From assembly GCA_023409975.1 (NCBI GenBank), contig JAEYQO010000068.1, positions 1 to 8,427 on the forward strand: a stretch of DNA of 8,427 nt, read 5' to 3'. The stretch comes from Bacteroidota bacterium (GTDB lineage Bacteria > Bacteroidota > Bacteroidia > Chitinophagales > Chitinophagaceae). A model generated the notes under the pieces. The model worked only from the letters and a program-made list of their open reading frames with translations. It ran no database searches and was not told the origin of the DNA. This document shows positions 1 through 5,020 of this stretch, piece by piece (within the stretch, counting starts at the first letter, position 1; each line of letters begins with the position of its first letter). The position numbers and the translations under genes were made by a program.

Positions 1-2
1 CT

Positions 3-30
3 GTAGAGACGTAGCATGCAACGTCTCCCG
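3..30. repeat. Imperfect palindrome of the GTAGAGACG type
   Basis: Bases 6-12 (GAGACGT) and 21-27 (ACGTCTC) form a perfect 7-bp stem. The intervening bases include the palindrome GCATGC. The outer GTA at 3-5 would extend the stem, but the right arm has diverged to CCG. Palindromes starting GTAGAGACG are, from memory, common dispersed intergenic repeats in cyanobacteria and some Bacteroidota. This copy appears decayed on its right side. It lies at the window edge, so any relation to a gene on the left cannot be judged. Confidence 0.55.
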
Positions 31-63
31 GAAATGCATATGAACGCCCGTTCAATTTGTTTA

Positions 64-129
64 CGAACAATGGAATTATCGGTAAATACTCTAACGACTA
101 GCGACTCACGACTCACGACTGCCGAAGGC
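64..129 (+). repeat. Modular heptamer repeat unit, copy A (mini-hairpin tail)
   Basis: The head at 64-83 (GAACAATGGAATTATCGGTA) is followed by a short linker and then heptamers from base 91: CTAACGA, CTAGCGA, CTCACGA, CTCACGA. The run ends in CTGCCGAAGGC, whose last nine bases (121-129) can fold as a 3-bp stem with a GAA loop. Bases 74-129 match the reverse complement of 8006-8061 with about two mismatches, so this is an inverted copy of the right-hand units. The small open frame across this stretch has no protein-like character and is not called as a gene. Confidence 0.85.
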
Positions 130-174
130 ATCTGGCCGCATGAGTGTTACCGGGGTTTGTTGTTGACGTTTAAA

Positions 175-304
175 TTGTCTGAATCAGGATTTTCAGGATA
201 GAAGGATAAACAGGATCAGCACGGAAGAATGAACAGGATTAGGATCAGGATTCGGCTAATAAATCCTGTATATCCTAAAATCCTCCTAATCCTGATTCAG
301 ACAA
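175..304. repeat. Fold-back element with 17-bp inverted ends (TTGTCTGAATCAGGATT)
   Basis: Bases 175-191 are the exact reverse complement of 288-304, giving 17-bp terminal inverted repeats around about 130 bp. A second, shorter match (AGGATA at 195-200 with TATCCT at 271-276) extends the pairing. The interior is made of degenerate CAGGAT/AGGATT words. Elements of this GTCTGAATCAGGATT type are, from memory, recurrent in Bacteroidota intergenic regions. No open frame is inside, so it would be non-autonomous if mobile. One arm recurs at 8104-8120 in the right repeat block. Confidence 0.75.
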
Positions 305-354
305 ATGGGGCAAACAGGATCAGGATGCGGCTAATAAATCATGGAAATGTCGGT
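269..354 (+). repeat. Left arm of long inverted repeat (partner 8052-8138)
   Basis: These 86 bases, from TATATCCTAAAATCC to the TGTCGGT of a repeat-unit head, match the reverse complement of 8052-8138 at all but about five positions, one of them a single-base indel. The match spans the right arm of the fold-back element plus the head of the adjoining heptamer unit, so the junction of two repeat types has been copied as one piece. The partner lies about 7.7 kb away in opposite orientation. Confidence 0.88.
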
Positions 355-745
355 CCATACTCTAACGACTCACGACTAACCACTATTAACCACTGACCAC
401 TGCGAAGCGAGCGAAGCGAAGCGTATTTATTCACGAACCACGGAACTCTCGATCCAACACTGACTACTGACTACTGACTACTGCGAAGCGAGCGAAGCGA
501 ATTTGTTCACGAACCACGGAACTGTCGGTCCTACACTGACTACTGACTACTGACTACTGACTACTGCGAAGCGAGCGAAGCGAACCACGGAACTGTCGGT
601 CCTACACTGACTACTGACTACTGACTACTGCGAAGCGAAGCGAGCGAAGCGAAGCCGAATGTGTTTACGAACCATGGAACTGTCGGTTAATATACTGACC
701 ACTGACCACTGACCACTGACTACTAACGACTAACAACTGACTCAC
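337..745 (+). repeat. Array of five modular heptamer units (copies B-F)
   Basis: Heads resembling GAACCAYGGAACTGTCGGT occur at about 337, 435, 511, 582 and 669. Each is followed by a linker and a heptamer run: CTAACGA/CTCACGA/CTAACCA in B, CTGACTA repeated in C, D and E (for example 460-480), and CTGACCA then CTAACGA/CTAACAA in F. Units B-E end in one or more GCGAAGC mini-hairpins, such as 402-408 and 483-489, often as GCGAAGCGAGCGAAGCGAA. Unit F has no hairpin tail and runs into the 3' end of the PAS gene, supplying its last codons. No coding potential is seen before base 723. Confidence 0.88.
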
Positions 746-2819
746 TTGTCCTCGTGTTATGATCGATTTCGCGGATGGCTTCATCGAGCAGCGTTGCTGC
801 CGTCACCATATGCTGCACGATCTCCTGGTTTTCGATACTGGTTCCGGCAGTGGGTTCCAGCAGTTGGGAAAGCCCCAGTATCTGAGCCACATGGCTGCGC
901 ACGCGGTGCGACTGTATCCAGGCAATCTCTTTCAGCCTTTTGTTCTGCAGCTCTATTTCAGCGAGATAACGCTGCTCTTCTGTAATATCGCGCGACAGGC
1001 AGCTCACGCCCACCACCTTCCCATCATCACCGAAAATCGGGTGGTATTTCGTTTCCACGATTCTGGGTCCGGTAGATGGGTATATTTCATGAATCCGGGT
1101 GACCACTTCACCCTGAAATGCCTTTTTGTATTGCTGCAGTAACACCTCCGAATCTGCCTGTCGCAACAGAGGACTCATCTTCCCGGTCTCCGGGAGGTCT
1201 CCAGTGACAAGCTGACACACACGAGCGAAGGAGTCATTAAAAGTCAAAAGTTTTAGTTCCGTGTCTACAGACCAGATACCATCCTCGGTACTGTTAATAA
1301 TGGTCCGCAGCTTTCGTTCACTGTTCCTGATCGCTTCCTGCAGTTCGCGTTCCTCAGAAATGTCTTTCAGGAAGACCGTTACACCTGCGTCTGAGGGATA
1401 GATGGATACAGAGAGCCACCGTTTGGCAAGGTCAGAGTAGAAGCTCAGATGGGCAGTCTCCCGGCTTTCCCACACACGGTTTAATGTTTCTGGCCAATCT
1501 GTAGAAGGGAGACGCGGGAACACTTCAAACACATTTCTCCCCACAACTGATTCCTTCCGGATGTTAAACATTTCTTCGGAGGCGCTGTTAATGAAATTGA
1601 TATGCCAGTTCTCATCGATAGCAAAGAATCCATCAGTAATGCTTTCAAGTATCCGATTCTTTTCTGCCGCACCTCTTTTGATCTCCTCCTGGGCCTCCAC
1701 AAGATCAGTGATATCAACCGTGAGCCCATTCAGACTTTTACGCCCCTTACTATCTTCAATGAGCACGGCATTGCCGAGTACATGTTTTATCGCCCCGCTC
1801 TTGTGGATTACCCGGAATTGCTTCTCAGTTTTGCCCATAGTCAGGGCCTCGTTCATGGAATCCCCAAAAGCCTCCCGGTCCTCTGGATAGATACTATTAA
1901 AGAAGATGCTCGGGTCAGCCATCATTTCTTCCGGCTTATAACCAAATATCCTTTCACACGCAGGATTGGTATATGTGAGTTTGAAGTCGTCGACTGATGT
2001 ACGCCAAACCACTTCATTCATGGAAGCCAGCAACTCGTCGTAAATGTCCTTTTGCCGCTGAAGCGCCTCAAACAATTCCTGCTTCTCCCGCTCCGCCTGA
2101 ATGCGTTCCTCGATATTGATAGCCGCTATTAACGTGGCATTGGTATTGCCTGTCCGGATAGGATGAGACTTCACATGTACATGGAATACCGAGCCATCCT
2201 TCCTCTGGTGACGCCATATTTCCCTGGGGCGCTTGCCGGATAGGTGCTGGATCACATGCCGCCTTTCATTCTTAGGCCTGATATCCAGTATGGTCATCGA
2301 GAGAAATTCTTCTTCTGTATAGCCATATTCAATCGTGGCGGCATGGTTGACCCGAAGGAACTGCAGGGTCTCCCGGTCAAAAATCCACATCGGCAGCGGA
2401 CTGTTCATGAATACGCCCCTGAAGTTCATGAAGAGTTCATCTTCTGAACGGGAATCTCTGTAATTAGACTGTCTGCGATAGCGGGCGCGATCAAGGGCCA
2501 TCCGTATAATGTCCGTACAAAGCTGCTCTTTAGGGACCAGGTAAAATCCATCAACAGCTTCTCCTGCCACTGGGGCTGTTTTATCGCAAAGGGCGATGAT
2601 GGTCACATCCGTTTCGCAGGCTAACCGCACAAGGCGTTCCTTGAATTGAGGTCGGTAACGACAGATGATCACCGCATACTCCCTTGCGAGGTTTGAAAGG
2701 TCCCCATCATCACTTAACAGTTTCGCCTCAGGACAGCCAGCTTGAGCAAGAAGGGGGGTAATCCACTCCGCGAAGGCATGTTCTTCCGTGACTACCGCTA
2801 TTGTTTTGTGTTCTACCAA
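723..2819 (-). CDS. Multi-PAS sensory protein with a C-terminal HisKA-like segment and no ATPase domain
   Basis: Probable soluble sensor of 698 residues; no signal peptide or membrane segment is seen. Residues 1-115 look like a degenerate receiver fold (TIAVV, DVTIIAL, DGFYLVPK) without a phosphorylatable Asp where one is expected. Four PAS domains follow at roughly 131-240 (NSPLPMWIFD, EFLSMTILDIRP), 262-378, 386-490 and 502-617, the later ones ending in the usual D-I-T/S-E region. Residues 626-690 form a helical segment, EIAWIQSHRVRSHVAQILGL, with His638 at the H-box position. No N, G1 or G2 box of a histidine kinase ATPase domain follows, so it cannot be a complete kinase. Bacteroidota PAS proteins often end this way. 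The start is TTG at 2817-2819: an in-frame stop lies at 2832-2834, no ATG lies between, and the next Met is residue 107. The last seven codons and the stop come from the adjoining repeat array. Ligand and partner are unknown. Confidence 0.9.
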   Translation of the reverse strand: MVEHKTIAVVTEEHAFAEWITPLLAQAGCPEAKLLSDDGDLSNLAREYAVIICRYRPQFKERLVRLACETDVTIIALCDKTAPVAGEAVDGFYLVPKEQLCTDIIRMALDRARYRRQSNYRDSRSEDELFMNFRGVFMNSPLPMWIFDRETLQFLRVNHAATIEYGYTEEEFLSMTILDIRPKNERRHVIQHLSGKRPREIWRHQRKDGSVFHVHVKSHPIRTGNTNATLIAAINIEERIQAEREKQELFEALQRQKDIYDELLASMNEVVWRTSVDDFKLTYTNPACERIFGYKPEEMMADPSIFFNSIYPEDREAFGDSMNEALTMGKTEKQFRVIHKSGAIKHVLGNAVLIEDSKGRKSLNGLTVDITDLVEAQEEIKRGAAEKNRILESITDGFFAIDENWHINFINSASEEMFNIRKESVVGRNVFEVFPRLPSTDWPETLNRVWESRETAHLSFYSDLAKRWLSVSIYPSDAGVTVFLKDISEERELQEAIRNSERKLRTIINSTEDGIWSVDTELKLLTFNDSFARVCQLVTGDLPETGKMSPLLRQADSEVLLQQYKKAFQGEVVTRIHEIYPSTGPRIVETKYHPIFGDDGKVVGVSCLSRDITEEQRYLAEIELQNKRLKEIAWIQSHRVRSHVAQILGLSQLLEPTAGTSIENQEIVQHMVTAATLLDEAIREIDHNTRTSESVVSR

Positions 2820-2911
2820 TGTATGCTGTTTTCAATGAGGGTCAGCAAAGATGCATTTACATTCGCACATCTATTTTAAGAAAAAATGTGCATACTTTCA
2901 TGTATCGACCA

Positions 2912-2925
2912 CACATATATATGTG
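2912..2925. promoter_or_regulatory. 14-bp perfect palindrome, candidate operator
   Basis: CACATATATATGTG reads identically on both strands and sits near the middle of the divergent region, between the two 13-bp inverted arms. Two GTGCATA words flank it at 2888-2894 and 2928-2934, spaced 40 bp. A dimeric regulator acting on both genes could bind here. AT-rich palindromes also arise by chance, so this is tentative. Confidence 0.35.
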
Positions 2926-2998
2926 AAGTGCATAATTAGCATTAACGAAGCCAATCTTTGCTGACCGATATCAGTTTCGCATTCTATGTAGCTGATGA

Positions 2999-3016
2999 TT
3001 ATCACTTCCCTGATAA
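2999..3016. promoter_or_regulatory. Dyad TTATCA-N6-TGATAA, candidate operator upstream of ldhA
   Basis: A 6-bp perfect dyad with a 6-bp spacer lies about 118 bp before the dehydrogenase start. Its size and shape resemble sites for Crp/Fnr-family dimers, which often control fermentation genes, but it matches neither the classical Fnr nor the classical Crp consensus exactly. The assignment is an inference from shape and context. Confidence 0.3.
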
Positions 3017-3133
3017 ATGACATGAGCATGACGGACGAATTTTAAGTTCGATGCTATCCCTGTTCCTTTCCTTTTAGCTTTAACCAGAGCACTCACGGCA
3101 TAGCTGGTTCGGTATTTTTGTGTTTTTTCTGTT

Positions 3134-4117
3134 ATGCGAACAGTTGTATTCAGCAGCCATCCCTACGACCGGCCATTTCTACTCCAGGCCGCCGGTCGCG
3201 AACATGATCTGATATTCTATGAAAACAAATTAGATGCCAATTCCGCTTCCCTCGCTCAGGGCGCTGAAGCCATCGCTTTGTTCACATCCGATCAGGCCGA
3301 CGCGGTGGTGCTCGGGCAGCTTCACGCGCTCGGAGTGCGTTTTATCTGTCTCCGTAGCGTCGGTTACGATCATGTCAACCTCAGCAGGGCGCGCGAACTG
3401 GGCATCCGCGTGGCTAACGTTCCCGAATATTCACCCTATGCGATCGCAGAACATACCGTGGCCCTGCTCATGGCCCTCAACCGGAAGATCGTGCTGGCTC
3501 AGAAACTCATGGACCTCAATGATTATCGACTTGACCTGCTCACGGGATTCGATCTTCATGGGAAAACCGTCGGCATTATAGGTACCGGACGGACAGGTGC
3601 GGCTTTCGCCAGTATCATGAAAGGATTTGGATGTAAGCTGCTGGGTTATGACCCGGCTCAGGATCCTGCATTGATCGCGGAAGGTCTTCAGTATGTGGAG
3701 CTCCCGGAGCTTTATGGACGCTCCGATGTCATTTCACTGCACTGCCCGCTCAACCCTCAAACCCATTATCTGCTCAATAGCAAGGCCTTCGCAGCCATGA
3801 AGCCCGGCGTCACCATTCTCAATACCGCCCGTGGCGGCATTATCGATACTGCCGCACTGATCGGGGCCATCGAAGCCGGAATAGTAGGACTCGCCGGACT
3901 GGACGTTTATGAAAAGGAAAAGGATTTCTTCTTTGAGAATTTCAGTGGCTCCCGGATCAACGATCCGCTCTACCTGCGACTGCGCTCCTTCCCGAATGTG
4001 CTCATCACCGGACACCAGGCGTTTCTTACGAGAGAAGCCCTGGAAGGCATCGCGGGCACCACAGCCCGAAACCTCGATCAGTTCGCATCGGGACAAGCCT
4101 GTGATAACGAGCTATAA
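3134..4117 (+). CDS. ldhA: D-lactate dehydrogenase (NAD-dependent 2-hydroxyacid dehydrogenase family)
   Basis: Cytoplasmic fermentative enzyme that reduces pyruvate to D-lactate with NADH. At 327 residues it is close to the usual length of about 330. The start MRTVVFSSHPYDRPF matches the family N-terminus, supporting the ATG at 3134. The substrate-binding half includes RSVGYDHV (74-81). The Rossmann fold has GTGRTG (150-155) and Asp173 at the end of the second strand, which favours NAD over NADP. Catalytic Arg233 (NTARGG), Glu262 (DVYEKE) and His294 (GHQAF) have the 29- and 61-residue spacings known for D-lactate dehydrogenases. The C-terminal FPNVLITGHQAFLTREAL is characteristic of LdhA and less so of other 2-hydroxyacid dehydrogenases. 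It is divergent from the PAS gene and 81 bp ahead of the cold-shock gene, which has its own promoter, so it is probably monocistronic. No terminator hairpin is evident after it. Confidence 0.93.
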   Translation: MRTVVFSSHPYDRPFLLQAAGREHDLIFYENKLDANSASLAQGAEAIALFTSDQADAVVLGQLHALGVRFICLRSVGYDHVNLSRARELGIRVANVPEYSPYAIAEHTVALLMALNRKIVLAQKLMDLNDYRLDLLTGFDLHGKTVGIIGTGRTGAAFASIMKGFGCKLLGYDPAQDPALIAEGLQYVELPELYGRSDVISLHCPLNPQTHYLLNSKAFAAMKPGVTILNTARGGIIDTAALIGAIEAGIVGLAGLDVYEKEKDFFFENFSGSRINDPLYLRLRSFPNVLITGHQAFLTREALEGIAGTTARNLDQFASGQACDNEL

Positions 4118-4161
4118 TTGTTAAATCTAAAAAGATAAAGGTTTTTATTAATAATTATCGG

Positions 4162-4169
4162 TAACTTTG
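4162..4169 (+). promoter_or_regulatory. Bacteroidota-type -7 box for the cold-shock gene
   Basis: TAACTTTG is an exact match to TAnnTTTG, 29 bp before the ATG at 4199. No clear -33 TTG element is seen at the expected distance. Transcription would start near 4175 and give a short T-rich leader of about 24 nt, with no Shine-Dalgarno sequence and no room for a long thermosensor leader such as that of E. coli cspA. Confidence 0.6.
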
Positions 4170-4198
4170 TTCTTTATTCATTTTTTTTATTTATTACA

Positions 4199-4390
4199 AT
4201 GCAAGAAGGCACAGTAAAATTTTTCAACACAACCAAAGGCTTTGGTTTTATTACACCAGCTGATGGTAGTAAGGACGTTTTCGTTCACATTTCCGGTACC
4301 ACTATGGATATCTATGAGAACGATAAGGTGACTTACGAACTCCAAAACGGTCCCAAAGGTTTAAATGCAATTAACGTTCGCGTAGTATAA
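4199..4390 (+). CDS. Cold-shock domain protein (CspA family)
   Basis: Small single-domain nucleic-acid-binding protein of 63 residues, a typical length for this family in the phylum. It binds single-stranded RNA or DNA and is thought to act as an RNA chaperone. RNP1 is seen as KGFGFI (13-18) and RNP2 as VFVHI (27-31). The N-terminal EGTVKFFN has Phe where many homologues have Trp (VKWFN). The start is the only plausible ATG and gives the canonical N-terminus. It has its own -7 box upstream and a strong intrinsic terminator downstream, so it is a single-gene transcription unit. Whether it is cold-induced cannot be read from the sequence. Confidence 0.95.
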   Translation: MQEGTVKFFNTTKGFGFITPADGSKDVFVHISGTTMDIYENDKVTYELQNGPKGLNAINVRVV

Positions 4391-4410
4391 ACTTGTTGAT
4401 ACTTTTTTTG

Positions 4411-4441
4411 AAAAGGCTCCGGTAAAACGGAGCCTTTTTTT
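4411..4441 (+). terminator. Intrinsic terminator of the cold-shock gene
   Basis: A perfect 11-bp stem, AAAAGGCTCCG (4411-4421) with CGGAGCCTTTT (4428-4438), encloses the 6-base loop GTAAAA and is followed by a run of T to 4441. The A-run on the left arm makes it potentially active on both strands. It lies 21 bases after the stop codon. Confidence 0.93.
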
Positions 4442-4521
4442 GTGGGCTGAACCTAATTTTCATGCCATCTTTTTTCCCTGTTGCAGAGGACGCTATTGAT
4501 GCTTCCATTTTGATTCTTTGA

Positions 4522-4529
4522 TAGATTTG
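4522..4529 (+). promoter_or_regulatory. Bacteroidota-type -7 box for the receiver gene
   Basis: TAGATTTG matches TAnnTTTG exactly, 20 bp ahead of the ATG at 4549. A TTG at 4496-4498 is a possible -33 element at a slightly long spacing of 23 bp. The leader would be only about 14 nt, and A-rich CCAAAGA stands just before the start in place of a Shine-Dalgarno sequence. Confidence 0.5.
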
Positions 4530-4548
4530 AACGATAAACGGCCAAAGA

Positions 4549-4953
4549 ATGCATCTTCATTTTCTACTTGCTGATCATGATCCGGATGATATACAGTTGT
4601 TTGGACTGGCAGTTGATATGAGCCAACTTCCCATTCAGCTTAAAGTGGTAAGTTCCTGCGAGCAAATAATCTCTTGTCTCCGTGAAGAATATATGCCTGA
4701 TGTCATCGTCACCGACGGAAAATTTGTCGATGGACTCATCGACTGCATCTGTTCCCTCAGAGGTCATATGGCCCTGAAGCTTCGACCGCTCTTTGTTCTC
4801 TCCGGTCACGACAGCCGGCGTATGCGCGATATCTGTCTTGAAGCAGGTGCGACAGATTACTTCGAAAAGCCCTCGACTTTCGAAGATCTGGTAGAAACCA
4901 TTAAGGTCATGTATCATTCCGTAAGAAGCAGCGGAAGGGTCATCGCCGGCTAG
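4549..4953 (+). CDS. Single-domain receiver (response regulator) protein with an altered acidic pocket
   Basis: The 134-residue protein is one receiver domain without an output domain. The start FLLADHDPDD fits the usual ADDDPDD opening of Bacteroidota receivers, but His10 replaces the second pocket acid, equivalent to the Mg-ligand Asp13 of CheY; Asp9 is kept. The phosphoacceptor is Asp56 (VIVTDGKF). The following loop lacks the usual Met-Pro and is about two residues short before DG. Ser85 (VLSGH) and Lys107 (FEKP) fill the switch and conserved Lys positions. It could be a phosphorelay intermediate like Spo0F or a protein-interaction module, possibly poorly or atypically phosphorylated. It has its own likely promoter, the cold-shock terminator separates it from upstream genes, and it converges on the patatin gene. 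No kinase gene adjoins it. Confidence 0.85.
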   Translation: MHLHFLLADHDPDDIQLFGLAVDMSQLPIQLKVVSSCEQIISCLREEYMPDVIVTDGKFVDGLIDCICSLRGHMALKLRPLFVLSGHDSRRMRDICLEAGATDYFEKPSTFEDLVETIKVMYHSVRSSGRVIAG

Positions 4954-4957
4954 CGGT

Positions 4958-4993
4958 CCGCCGGTGGGCGGCTGATCGCTCTTTCGTCGATCA
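4958..4993. terminator. Weak hairpins between convergent genes, possible shared terminator
   Basis: The 67-bp gap between two converging stops contains CCGCC-GGTG-GGCGG (4958-4971) and TGATCG (4973-4978) with CGATCA (4988-4993). Neither is followed by a T-run on either strand, so intrinsic termination is uncertain. Confidence 0.25.
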
Positions 4994-5020
4994 ACCATCC
5001 ACCGTTGCCACCCATAGATT

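Larger units (their letters stand above)
2820..3133. promoter_or_regulatory. Divergent intergenic region between the PAS and lactate dehydrogenase genes
   Basis: This 314-bp gap drives two divergent genes. A perfect 13-bp inverted pair, GGTCAGCAAAGAT at 2840-2852 and ATCTTTGCTGACC at 2954-2966, brackets an AT-rich core. Each arm carries an outward-pointing 7-of-8 match to the Bacteroidota -7 box TAnnTTTG: CATCTTTG on the minus strand at 2846-2853 and AATCTTTG on the plus strand at 2953-2960. The minus-strand box would give a leader of about 20 nt for the PAS gene. A full TATTTTTG match at 3113-3120 is too close to the dehydrogenase start to leave a normal leader. Assignments are inferred from sequence alone. 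Confidence 0.5.

Noticed and set aside
16..201. A 61-codon open frame at the left edge
   Set aside because: It crosses the palindrome, unit A and the start of the fold-back element; its composition follows the repeats and not a protein.
337..745. CRISPR array
   Set aside because: Repeats are evident, but the intervals between them are themselves low-complexity heptamers and not unique spacers, and no cas gene is present.
3113..3120. TATTTTTG as the -7 box for ldhA
   Set aside because: It matches the consensus, but transcription would begin only a few bases before the ATG and no -33 element is seen; it remains possible only as a nearly leaderless start.
4564..4998. A 144-codon minus-strand frame over the receiver gene
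   Set aside because: The plus-strand frame has clear receiver motifs and a promoter box; the minus frame has no recognisable domain.
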